Source: an uncultured Isosphaeraceae bacterium (GTDB lineage Bacteria > Planctomycetota > Planctomycetia > Isosphaerales > Isosphaeraceae). Taken from it: a stretch of 6,708 bases of DNA. The stretch covers positions 1 to 6,708 of the forward strand of contig CALCIC010000008.1 of the NCBI GenBank assembly GCA_937907405.1, in the 5' to 3' direction. A model generated the notes under the pieces. The model ran no database searches and was not told the origin of the DNA. It worked only from the letters and a program-made list of their open reading frames with translations. The position numbers were made by a program, and so were the translations under genes. This document shows positions 1 to 6,105 of the stretch, piece after piece (the first letter of the stretch is position 1; every line of letters starts with the position of its first letter).

Positions 1-98
1 AAATCGCCGTCGTCGTCGAAGATCGCCAGGCGCGCGTCGGCCCGGTTCAACGCATGATAGATGAGGCCGCCTTCGGCGGCGCGCGGAGGTCGACTCAT
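1..98 (-). CDS. REP-associated (IS200-like, Y1-type) transposase, N-terminal fragment cut by window edge
   Basis: Reading leftward from an ATG at 98, 32 codons stay open to the window edge. The peptide starts MSRPPRAAEGGLIYHALNRA and continues DARLAIFDDD. This is the characteristic opening of REP-associated tyrosine transposases (RAYT/TnpA_REP): a basic M-x-R-x-x-R start, then a G-x-x-Y-H-x-x-N-R strand, then an acidic stretch after an 'IF' pair. Family members are single-stranded DNA HUH/Y1 nucleases that act on palindromic REP hairpins. The catalytic HUH motif and tyrosine lie beyond the window and cannot be checked, so I cannot say whether the gene is intact. The start is supported by the family N-terminus and by an upstream -35/-10 pair. 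The gene is transcribed divergently from the DUF1501 gene. Identification rests on the N-terminus alone. Confidence 0.75.
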   Translation of the reverse strand, partial: MSRPPRAAEGGLIYHALNRADARLAIFDDDGD

Positions 99-104
99 GC
101 CTCC

Positions 105-133
105 AGCGTAGGAGACGAGCCGAAGGATGTCAA
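105..133 (-). promoter_or_regulatory. Candidate promoter of the transposase gene
   Basis: On the minus strand there is a perfect -35 TTGACA (128-133), a 17-base spacer and a weak -10 TACGCT (105-110; three of six consensus bases, including the key T, A and final T). A GGAGG follows at once and ends one base before the ATG at 98. A transcript from this -10 would start about at the ATG, so the message could be leaderless or nearly so. Spacing and the perfect -35 favour a real promoter; the -10 is the weak part. Confidence 0.45.
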
Positions 134-134
134 G

Positions 135-156
135 AAAGGTTCCTGACCCCTTTTTT
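135..156. repeat. Small inverted repeat with T-tract beside the transposase gene
   Basis: Arms AAAGG (135-139) and CCTTT (149-153) flank a nine-base loop that includes TTCCTGA, and a run of six T lies at 151-156. It sits just upstream of the transposase promoter. REP-associated transposases are usually bordered by short palindromes that they recognise, so this may be a degenerate cognate element. It also has the shape of a weak plus-strand terminator, but no plus-strand gene is seen ending there. Function is inferred only from position. Confidence 0.3.
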
Positions 157-165
157 GCCGGTCGC

Positions 166-195
166 TTGTTTGGCGCGCGGGCCGCGTGGTATTCT
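166..195 (+). promoter_or_regulatory. Possible promoter for the DUF1501 operon
   Basis: A TTGTTT (166-171, three of six against TTGACA) and TATTCT (190-195, four of six against TATAAT) are separated by 18 bases. They form the only AT-rich patch between the transposase region and the DUF1501 gene. This would give a leader of roughly 100 bases before the ATG at 303. The match is modest and rests on pattern only. Confidence 0.25.
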
Positions 196-302
196 ATCTC
201 GTCGGGCGTTTTCGGGTTGGATCCGTCGTGAATGGGTTTCGACGGCGCGCCGGCCCTTGCCCGTGTTCCGCTTGCCGGAACCTCCAGCCGATCGGGGGGC
301 CG

Positions 303-1736
303 ATGCGACCGAGGGAACCGCATTTTCCACGCGCGACGTCGCGTCGCGCGTTCCTTCAGAACGCCGGGGGGGGCTTCGGCGCGCTGGCCCTGAGCTGGCT
401 CCTGGAACAGGAAAGGGCGCGGGCCGAGGTCGCCTCAAGTCAGCCCCACGCGCCGAAGCCTCCGCATTTTCCGGCGAAGGCCCAGCGCGTCATCTACCTG
501 TTCATGCACGGCGGGCCGAGCCACCTTGAGACGTTCGACCCCAAGTCCGAGTTGCAGCGGCTCGCCGGCCAGCCCCTCCCCGCGAGCTTCGGACAGGTCG
601 CCACGCGTCGGCAGGTCGCGCGCAACCCGTTGCTGGCCACGAAGCGGACGTTCCGGAAGTGCGGCGAGAGCGGCGTCGAGATCTCCGACTTCCTGCCTCG
701 GCTCCGGACCTGCGCCGACGACCTCGCGGTGATCCGGTCGTGCTGGGCCGACAGCGTCAACCATCCCCAGGCCGTCTACCAGATGAACACCGGCTCGATC
801 CTGATGGGGAAGCCGAGCCTGGGAAGCTGGGCGAGCTACGGCCTGGGCACCGAGAATCAGGACCTCCCCGCGTTCGTCGTCATGCCCGACCCCGGCGGCG
901 GGATCAAAGGGGGTCCGCCGGCCTACGGCGCGGGGTTTCTACCGGCGAGTTATCAGGGGACCGTCATGCGTGGCGGGGCCTCGCCGATCATCGATCTCAG
1001 CCCTCCCGACGACACCACGCTGCAGGAACAGCGCGGGATGCTCGACCTGATCGGCCGGATGAACGCGCGCCACCGCGACCGTCACGGCGACGACGACGAG
1101 CTGGCCGCGCGGATCCAGTCGTACGAGCTGGCCTACCGGATGCAGAGCGCGGCCCCTGAAGCGGTGGAGCTTGCCGACGAATCGGCCGAAACGAAGACGC
1201 TGTACGGTCTGGACGACCGGCGGACGGCCGACTTCGGGACGCGCTGCCTGCTGGCGCGGCGACTCGTCGAGCGCGGCGTTCGGTTCGTCCAGCTCTACTC
1301 GGGGGACGTCGGCGGCTGGGACGCGCACGACGACGTCGAGGCCAATCACGCGACGATGTGCGCCCGCACCGATCGGCCGATCGCCGGCTTTCTCGTCGAC
1401 CTGAAGCGTCGCGGCCTGCTCGACAGCACGCTCGTGATCTGGGGCGGCGAGTTCGGTCGGATGCCGATGTCTGAAGGAGGCAAGGGACGCGACCACAACC
1501 CGCACGGTTTCACCTGCTGGCTCGCCGGCGGGGGCGTCAAGGGGGGCGTCGTCCACGGCGCGACCGACGACGTGGGACTGCGCGCGGCGGTCGACCCCGT
1601 CCACGTCCACGACCTGCACGCCACGATCCTCCACCTGATGGGCCTCGACCACACCCAGCTCACCTTCCCCCTCAACGGCCGCGAGGAACGACTGACCGAC
1701 ACCGCGGGAAGGGTCGTGCGTTCCATACTGGCGTGA
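303..1736 (+). CDS. DUF1501 family protein with twin-arginine leader
   Basis: This is a 477-residue protein of the DUF1501 family (PF07394), which belongs to the alkaline phosphatase/sulfatase-like fold and is abundant in planctomycetes; no reaction is firmly established. A leader with a twin-arginine motif, SRRAFLQ (residues 13-19), is followed by a hydrophobic glycine/alanine/leucine stretch (about 21-34), so Tat export is likely. The family's first motif is HGGPSHLETFDPK (69-81), placed where related enzymes bind metal. The late motif WGGEFGRMP (380-388) and GRDHNPH (395-401) are also present, and the C-terminus carries the usual HDLHATILHLMGL segment. Length is normal for the family. The frame is open upstream to a GTG at 186, but the added 39 residues look unlike a leader, while the ATG at 303 puts the Tat motif near the N-terminus, so I chose 303. 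Its ribosome site is weak (only a G-run at 294-299). It is the first gene of a pair with the DUF1549/DUF1553 gene. Confidence 0.9.
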   Translation: MRPREPHFPRATSRRAFLQNAGGGFGALALSWLLEQERARAEVASSQPHAPKPPHFPAKAQRVIYLFMHGGPSHLETFDPKSELQRLAGQPLPASFGQVATRRQVARNPLLATKRTFRKCGESGVEISDFLPRLRTCADDLAVIRSCWADSVNHPQAVYQMNTGSILMGKPSLGSWASYGLGTENQDLPAFVVMPDPGGGIKGGPPAYGAGFLPASYQGTVMRGGASPIIDLSPPDDTTLQEQRGMLDLIGRMNARHRDRHGDDDELAARIQSYELAYRMQSAAPEAVELADESAETKTLYGLDDRRTADFGTRCLLARRLVERGVRFVQLYSGDVGGWDAHDDVEANHATMCARTDRPIAGFLVDLKRRGLLDSTLVIWGGEFGRMPMSEGGKGRDHNPHGFTCWLAGGGVKGGVVHGATDDVGLRAAVDPVHVHDLHATILHLMGLDHTQLTFPLNGREERLTDTAGRVVRSILA

Positions 1737-1774
1737 ACGTGAACGGGCGACGGCCCCGAAGCCGACGCCCTGTC

Positions 1775-1779
1775 AGGAG
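1775..1779 (+). promoter_or_regulatory. Ribosome binding site deciding the start of the DUF1549/DUF1553 gene
   Basis: AGGAG lies 10 bases before the ATG at 1790. It favours that start over the in-frame GTG at 1733, which overlaps the DUF1501 stop as GTGA and would add 19 mostly basic residues ahead of the signal peptide. Confidence 0.5.
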
Positions 1780-1789
1780 CTCCAAAGCG

Positions 1790-3946
1790 ATGCCGAGTCA
1801 TGGAAAGCCGCTCTGGTTTCTTCTGGGTCTCCTTCCTCTGCTCTGCGGCGAGACGTTCGCTCTCGAACCGACCCACTGGGCGTTCACGCCTCTGAAGCGC
1901 CCCCCCGTCCCCGCCGTCGAGTCGACGGCATGGGTGCGCAATCCGATCGACGCGTTCATTCTTACCGCGCTGGAGGAGAACGGCCTGAAGCACGCGCCCG
2001 AGGCGGACCGAGCCACGCTGGCACGCCGGTTGAGCTTCGACTTGACCGGCCTGCCGCCGTCTCTGGAAGTCCAGGACCGCTTTCTCAACGACCACGCGGC
2101 GGACGCCTACGAGCGGCTCGTGGACCGGCTGCTCGCCAGCCCGCAGTACGGCGAGCGGTGGGCGCAGCACTGGCTCGACCTGGCCCGTTACGCGGACACG
2201 GACGGCTTTGAATTCGACCAGGCCCGACCCGACGCCTGGCGGTATCGCGACTGGGTCGTGGACGCGCTCAACCAGGACATGCCGTACGACCGGTTCCTCC
2301 GGTTGCAACTGGCCGGGGACGAGATCGCTCCCGACGATCCGGCCGCGTTCATCGCCACGGGCTTCAACCGCTGTTACCCCGACATGGTCGACCTGAACGA
2401 TCAGGGCCTGCGTCGGCAGAACGCGCTGAACGACGTCACCGAGACGACGGGCCTCGTGTTCCTCGGCATGACGATCGGCTGCGCGCGGTGTCACGACCAC
2501 AAGTTCGACCCGATCTCCCAGCGGGATTTCTTCCAGCTCCAGGCCTTCTTCAGCCCGGCCCGATTTCGCGACGACTACCCGATCGCCTCCCCCTCGGACC
2601 GCGAGGCGTACGAGGCGAGCGAGCGCGCCCGAGAGAAAGCGACTGCCGACGTGCAAGCCGCGCTGCTCCGGCTGGAGGCGCCCGCGCGGGCGACCCTGGC
2701 CCCGGGCGATCCTCCGGGGTTGAACGACCAGATCGCCGCGGCGCTGCGCAAGGCCGAGGCCGAGCGGACTCCCGCCGAGGTCCGGATGGTTTACGAAGCG
2801 TTGGCGAAGGACCGCCGGATCAAGCCCGAGGCCTGGTCGACCGCCCTCGACCCCTCCCAAACCCAGTCCCGCCGCGAGCTGATCGCGGAACTCGGCCGGC
2901 TCAAGGCCGCGACCCCGCCGCCGTTGCCGAAGGCGCGAGGACTGGATGAAACGAGCCCGAACGCCCCCCCCACGTTCATCCTTCGTCGCGGCGATTACTC
3001 GGCGAAGGGGGACGAGGTGCAGCCCGCCTTTCCCGAGGCGCTCGGATCAGAGGGGGACGCGCCCCCCGCCGTCCGTCCCCTGCCTCACTCGACCGGTCGC
3101 CGCAAGGCGCTGGCCGATTGGCTGGCGCGCCCCGACCATCCCTTGACCGCGCGGGTGCTGGTCAACCGTCTCTGGCAGCACCATTTCGGCCGGGGGATCG
3201 TCGCGACGCCGAGCGACTTCGGCACGATGGGGGAGGAGCCGAGCCATCCCGAACTGCTCGACTGGCTGGCCTGCGAGTTGAGCGCCCGCGGCTGGGGCCT
3301 CAAGTCGATGCATCGGCTGATCGTGACCAGCGCGACCTATCGCCAATCGTCGAGGTCCGACGCCGAAGCGCTCGCCGCGGACCCCGACGACGCGCTGCTC
3401 TGGCGCCATGGCCGAATGCGGCTCGACGGAGAGGCGCTCCGCGATGCGCTTTTGGCCGTTTCAGGCCGGTTGAACCCCGCGCAAGGGGGCCCGCCGATCT
3501 TCCCCGAACTCCCCGATGAATTGACCAGGCTCAGCAACAAAGGGGCGGTCTGGCCGGTCTCCGACCAGCGCCTCGACAGGGAACGGCGCAGCCTCTATGT
3601 GTTCGTCCGGCGCAACCTGCGTTACCCGTTCTTCGAGGCGTTCGACCGCCCCGACACGAATGCGAGCTGCCCGCGCCGGGCCGTCACCACGATCGCCCCG
3701 CAAGCGCTGACCCTGCTGAACAGCCGCCTGGCGAACGACGCCGCGCGAGACTTCGCCGCGCGGATCGCCCTGGAAGCCGGCCCAGACCGCGACTCCCAGG
3801 TCGATCTCGCCTACCAGATCGCCTTTGCGCGCAAGCCCGACGACGACGAGCGGCGGACGGCCCGAACCTACTTCGAGCAAGGAGGCGCGGTTCGGCGCTT
3901 CTGCCTGGCGCTCTTGAACGCGAACGAGTTCCTCTACGTCGAATGA
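1790..3946 (+). CDS. DUF1549/DUF1553 (PSCyt2/PSD1) domain protein with CxxCH motif
   Basis: This 718-residue secreted protein is of the planctomycete PSCyt2/PSD1 type; its biochemical role is unknown. A Sec-type signal is seen: Lys6, a hydrophobic core PLWFLLGLLPLLCG (7-20), and likely cleavage near TFA (22-24). DUF1549 runs from about residue 51 (NPIDAFI) through RRLSFDLTGLPP (79-90) and YGERWAQHWLDLARYADTDG (120-139). It ends after CARCHDHKFDPI (231-242), which contains a CxxCH haem-attachment-type motif conserved in the family. A charged, alanine-rich, probably helical linker follows. DUF1553 runs from about 437 (RRKALADWL) through VNRLWQHHFGRGIV (458-471) to FFEAFDRPDTNASCPRR (614-630) and a leucine-rich end. 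The N-terminal PSCyt1 cytochrome domain found in many longer relatives is absent, so this is the compact form. It follows the DUF1501 gene by 53 bases (or a 4-base overlap if GTG 1733 is used) and is surely co-transcribed. Haem binding is inferred from motif and export only. Confidence 0.9.
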   Translation: MPSHGKPLWFLLGLLPLLCGETFALEPTHWAFTPLKRPPVPAVESTAWVRNPIDAFILTALEENGLKHAPEADRATLARRLSFDLTGLPPSLEVQDRFLNDHAADAYERLVDRLLASPQYGERWAQHWLDLARYADTDGFEFDQARPDAWRYRDWVVDALNQDMPYDRFLRLQLAGDEIAPDDPAAFIATGFNRCYPDMVDLNDQGLRRQNALNDVTETTGLVFLGMTIGCARCHDHKFDPISQRDFFQLQAFFSPARFRDDYPIASPSDREAYEASERAREKATADVQAALLRLEAPARATLAPGDPPGLNDQIAAALRKAEAERTPAEVRMVYEALAKDRRIKPEAWSTALDPSQTQSRRELIAELGRLKAATPPPLPKARGLDETSPNAPPTFILRRGDYSAKGDEVQPAFPEALGSEGDAPPAVRPLPHSTGRRKALADWLARPDHPLTARVLVNRLWQHHFGRGIVATPSDFGTMGEEPSHPELLDWLACELSARGWGLKSMHRLIVTSATYRQSSRSDAEALAADPDDALLWRHGRMRLDGEALRDALLAVSGRLNPAQGGPPIFPELPDELTRLSNKGAVWPVSDQRLDRERRSLYVFVRRNLRYPFFEAFDRPDTNASCPRRAVTTIAPQALTLLNSRLANDAARDFAARIALEAGPDRDSQVDLAYQIAFARKPDDDERRTARTYFEQGGAVRRFCLALLNANEFLYVE

Positions 3947-3968
3947 GGACGCGCTCGACTCAGCGTCC
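3947..3968. terminator. Hairpin between convergent genes, possible bidirectional terminator
   Basis: GGACGC (3947-3952) and GCGTCC (3963-3968) form a perfect six-pair GC stem with a ten-base loop. It fills most of the 25-base gap between the stop of the DUF1549/DUF1553 gene and the convergent isomerase stop. There is no T-tract on either strand, so it is not a classical intrinsic terminator. Position is the main support. Confidence 0.4.
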
Positions 3969-3971
3969 GAC

Positions 3972-4910
3972 TCAATCAGAGACGGGCGCACAGGCGAGCG
4001 CCTCCTTGCAATATCGGACGCATTTGCCCACCTCGGCCACGGCGCTCGAACCTTCCGGGATCTTGTATTCGACCTCGACGTCGGCCGGGAACGTCCACTT
4101 CTCCCGCCTCATCAACTGGAGGATCTCCTTGATCGGCGTCCCCCCCTCGCCCCACGGCACGTTGCCGCCGTCGACGGTCCGGTCCTTCAGGTGGAGGCTG
4201 ACGATCCGGTCATGGTACTTCTCCAGCACCGGGAGCGGAGACTTCCCCTTGGTGCCGGCGAAGTAGTGGCCGACGTCGAAGTTGAAGCCGATGTACGGAC
4301 TGTAGGCCAGGATCGGGTCGGCCTTGTCGAGCACCGGATAGTTGTCGGTGTGGTTGTGGAAGGCGACCCAGATCTTGTGCTTGTCGGCGAACGGCGCGAG
4401 CTTCTTGGCCATCGCCTCGGAACGCTCCAGGGTGACGCCGATGCAGCCCAGCGCCTCGGCCACCTGAAAGTTGAAGTCGATCGCCTCGTCCGATTGGCCG
4501 AAGGGGATCTTGTGGACGTGGATGTTCACGCCCGCGTCGTTGTACATCTTGCGGAGTTCGGCGCACCTGGCCAGTTGCGCCGCGCGTTGTTCGTCGGTCG
4601 ATTCGGGCTGCGGCCGGCCACGACCGCCGCCGGCGATTCCGGCGAACGACCGGATCGGCCCGTCCATCAGTTCGACCTCGCTGAGGCCGTCCTCGATGAG
4701 GGCCTTGAGCGTGTCCTCGGCCGAACTGATCTCGCCGCGGTAGCTGTAGGTGATGCACCCGATCCGCACCCCGTTGAAGACGGAGTTCGGCTTGCCCGCT
4801 TCGCCCCCCAGGACGCGCCAGGGGGTCATGGAGCTTGCGGCGAGGGCCGCCGCCCCGCCGAGGAACGATCGCCGGTCCAGGTTGAATTCCGGCATGCCGT
4901 AAATGCTCAT
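3972..4910 (-). CDS. Sugar phosphate isomerase/epimerase-like TIM-barrel protein with twin-arginine leader
   Basis: This 312-residue protein belongs to the xylose isomerase-like TIM-barrel family (AP_endonuc_2, PF01261; 'sugar phosphate isomerase/epimerase'). Such enzymes are metal-dependent and isomerise, epimerise or otherwise act on sugars; the substrate here cannot be told. The start at 4910 has a strong AGGAG five bases upstream and yields DRRSFLGGAAALAAS (12-26), a twin-arginine leader, so the protein is probably exported. Barrel motifs are in order: EVELMDGP (78-85), INIH-like strand (130-133), VAFHNHTDNYPV (182-193), FNFDVGHYFAG (209-219), SLHLKDR (238-244) and a late acidic strand DVEVEY (277-282). 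These supply plausible metal ligands (Glu80, His185, Asp212/His215, His240, Glu281), assigned by analogy. A glycine-rich loop (91-99, GIAGGGRGR) follows the second strand. The frame stays open 65 codons further upstream, but that part lacks a ribosome site and would bury the leader. A second in-frame stop lies 12 bases past the first. Confidence 0.85.
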   Translation of the reverse strand: MSIYGMPEFNLDRRSFLGGAAALAASSMTPWRVLGGEAGKPNSVFNGVRIGCITYSYRGEISSAEDTLKALIEDGLSEVELMDGPIRSFAGIAGGGRGRPQPESTDEQRAAQLARCAELRKMYNDAGVNIHVHKIPFGQSDEAIDFNFQVAEALGCIGVTLERSEAMAKKLAPFADKHKIWVAFHNHTDNYPVLDKADPILAYSPYIGFNFDVGHYFAGTKGKSPLPVLEKYHDRIVSLHLKDRTVDGGNVPWGEGGTPIKEILQLMRREKWTFPADVEVEYKIPEGSSAVAEVGKCVRYCKEALACAPVSD

Positions 4911-4915
4911 ATCAA

Positions 4916-4920
4916 CTCCT
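4916..4920 (-). promoter_or_regulatory. Ribosome binding site deciding the isomerase start
   Basis: On the minus strand AAGGAG ends five bases before the ATG at 4910. This is the strongest Shine-Dalgarno match in the window and fixes the start against the longer open frame reaching 5105. It overlaps the end of an 11-base palindrome, CTTCC-T-GGAAG (4919-4929). Confidence 0.65.
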
Positions 4921-4996
4921 TCCAGGAAGTGATCGCTAGAGGGCGAGGCCGCTGGCGAGCGTATCCGTCGCGTCCTCAAGACGCGGGATGGATGCG

Positions 4997-5002
4997 ATTC
5001 TA
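4997..5002 (-). promoter_or_regulatory. Possible -10 element for the isomerase gene
   Basis: TAGAAT on the minus strand matches TATAAT at five of six positions and is the only such site in the 243-base gap. The -35 region is poor: the best I see is CTGTCG at 18-base spacing. It would give a leader of about 80 bases. If real, the isomerase is transcribed apart from the upstream hydratase gene. Confidence 0.3.
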
Positions 5003-5036
5003 ACCTGCCCGCGCCGCCGCCGACAGGGTGCCGGAC

Positions 5037-5049
5037 CGATCGTCGATCG
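5037..5049. promoter_or_regulatory. 13-base palindrome upstream of the isomerase promoter region
   Basis: CGATCG-T-CGATCG is symmetric about the central base and lies about 35 bases upstream of the TAGAAT element on the minus strand. The position would suit a regulator site, but CGATCG-type words are common in GC-rich DNA, so it may be chance. Confidence 0.15.
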
Positions 5050-5084
5050 ACCCGCACGTCCGTAAGTCCGCCCCGCGGCGAACG

Positions 5085-5119
5085 CCAGGAGAGTCGGACT
5101 CTCACGACGAACGTCCTGG
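5085..5119 (-). terminator. Nested inverted repeats after the hydratase gene, possible terminator hairpin
   Basis: Starting 35 bases past the hydratase stop on the minus strand, CCAGGA (5085-5090) and TCCTGG (5114-5119) are perfect inverted arms. Inside and overlapping one arm is a second perfect repeat, GAGAGTC-G-GACTCTC (5089-5103). The two stems share bases, so they cannot both form completely. There is no T-tract. A structure at the transcript end is plausible but unproven. Confidence 0.3.
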
Positions 5120-5153
5120 AAAGCCGGGCCGACGTCGCCGACGACTCGTGGGC

Positions 5154-6026
5154 TCAGCCCCTGGCGCGCTGGAAGAAGTCGCTGACCGCGGCCCGCGAGG
5201 TCTCGCTGAGCATCAGGTCGATCAGCCGTTCGAGGGTCGCCTCGCGGGCGGCCTCGCGGCCTTCGGTCAAATCGATCTCGATGATCTCGAAGATCGCGGC
5301 CTGCGCTTCGGGGAAGTTGATCGAGCGGCGAGCCAGCTTCTCTCTTGCGAGTTCGAGTTCGTCGTCCCAGACCTCCCGGGTGAAGGGGCGTTCGGGAGCG
5401 GGGGGGAGGCCGAGGGTGTCGTTGAGACGTTCGACTTCGTCGGGCGTGACCAGGCGGTCCACGGCCCCCGTCGACTTGGCGTGGAGGAAGCCGATCGGGT
5501 CGCCGAGCAGCAGCATGTCGAGCGCGTCCTTGGGTTCGAGCAGTCGCGTCAGGTGCTCGATCCCCCCCCATCCGGGGATGATCCCGAGGAGGACTTCGGG
5601 CGTGCCGAGCTGGAGCGCCGCGTGCGAGGCCAAGGCCGCGCGATGCTGGCAGGCCAACGCCAACTCGAACCCTCCCCCCAGGCAGGCCCCGTGGACCACG
5701 GCCGTCGTCGGGGGGTCGAGGTTGGACAGCCGGTCGATCACCTTCAGCCCCTGCCGCAGATACGTCTCGACTTCGCCGGTGGATTGCGACCGCTGGATGG
5801 TCTTCAGGTCCGCCCCGGCGCAGAAGCCCCCCGCCTTGGCGCTGCGGACCAGGACCCCGCGGACCGACTCGTCATCCTCGACTTCGGCCAGGCGGTCGTC
5901 GAGTTCGCGGAACGCGTCTTCGGAGAGGAGGTTGTGCGACTTTCCCGGTTGATCGAACCAGAGCGTCCAGATTCCATCCTCGCCGCGATCCCACCGCCAG
6001 GCTGATCGAGTCGTGTCCACAGTCAT
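5154..6026 (-). CDS. Enoyl-CoA hydratase/isomerase family protein (crotonase superfamily)
   Basis: This 290-residue cytoplasmic protein is of the crotonase superfamily (ECH_1, PF00378), whose members act on acyl-CoA thioesters, classically hydrating trans-2-enoyl-CoA in fatty acid beta-oxidation. The oxyanion-hole regions are clear: GGFCAGADL (66-74) and HGACLGGGFELALAC (112-126). The two glutamates that serve as catalytic acid/base in true hydratases are both present, Glu121 in GGGFE and Glu144 in TPEVLLGIIPGWGG, so hydratase activity is likely. The look of the motifs is close to the N-terminal hydratase part of the FadB/FadJ multifunctional enzyme. There is no following NAD-binding domain, so it is a stand-alone enzyme slightly longer than the usual 260 residues, with an acidic helical C-terminus. 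The start at 6026 has GGAGAGG eight bases upstream. Substrate is unknown; dehydration, isomerase or other crotonase activities cannot be excluded. The neighbours give no pathway clue. Confidence 0.88.
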   Translation of the reverse strand: MTVDTTRSAWRWDRGEDGIWTLWFDQPGKSHNLLSEDAFRELDDRLAEVEDDESVRGVLVRSAKAGGFCAGADLKTIQRSQSTGEVETYLRQGLKVIDRLSNLDPPTTAVVHGACLGGGFELALACQHRAALASHAALQLGTPEVLLGIIPGWGGIEHLTRLLEPKDALDMLLLGDPIGFLHAKSTGAVDRLVTPDEVERLNDTLGLPPAPERPFTREVWDDELELAREKLARRSINFPEAQAAIFEIIEIDLTEGREAAREATLERLIDLMLSETSRAAVSDFFQRARG

Positions 6027-6044
6027 GGTCTTTGCCTCTCCAGA

Positions 6045-6071
6045 GCGTTATGATTTCCAATGGGGGGTCAA
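6045..6071 (-). promoter_or_regulatory. Possible promoter of the hydratase gene
   Basis: On the minus strand a TTGACC (6066-6071, five of six against TTGACA) precedes TAACGC (6045-6050) with a short 15-base spacer, in the AT-richer part of the 79-base divergent spacer. The -10 is weak. The arrangement resembles the transposase promoter: both read TTCTTGAC, then CGCT about 20 bases later, then GGAG. Confidence 0.3.
6049..6054 (+). promoter_or_regulatory. Possible -10 element for the membrane protein gene
   Basis: TATGAT on the plus strand matches TATAAT at five of six positions, about 50 bases before the ATG at 6106. No good -35 is seen; that position would fall on the start codon of the divergent hydratase gene. 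It overlaps the minus-strand promoter candidate, as is common in short divergent spacers. Confidence 0.25.
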
Positions 6072-6105
6072 GAATCCACGCCAAAGCACCGGGAGTCGGA
6101 CCGAG

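Noticed and set aside
186..302. N-terminal extension of the DUF1501 frame from a GTG
   Set aside because: The extra 39 residues would move the twin-arginine motif away from the N-terminus and overlap the likely promoter region.
303..1736. Calling the DUF1501 gene a sulfatase
   Set aside because: It shares the fold class, but I see no C/S-x-P-x-R sulfatase signature; only the DUF1501 motifs are visible.
1835..1849. Possible lipoprotein signal (LPLLC) in the DUF1549/DUF1553 protein
   Set aside because: The residue before the cysteine is leucine and the -3 residue is proline, which do not fit a lipobox; ordinary Sec cleavage near residue 24 is likelier.
1346..2860. A 504-codon open frame on the minus strand across the DUF1501/DUF1549 junction
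   Set aside because: It is antisense to two clear family proteins, is arginine/valine/glycine-rich without motifs, and such frames are expected in GC-rich coding DNA.
4191..5003. A 270-codon plus-strand open frame
   Set aside because: It is the antisense shadow of the TIM-barrel gene, with valine/glutamate/glycine-rich composition and no ribosome site or motif.
4911..5105. N-terminal extension of the isomerase frame
   Set aside because: It precedes the strong AGGAG and the Tat leader, and is arginine-rich like noncoding GC-rich DNA.
5028..6005. A 325-codon plus-strand open frame
   Set aside because: It lies opposite the enoyl-CoA hydratase, whose motifs and ribosome site are clear; the antisense product is low-complexity and resembles no family.
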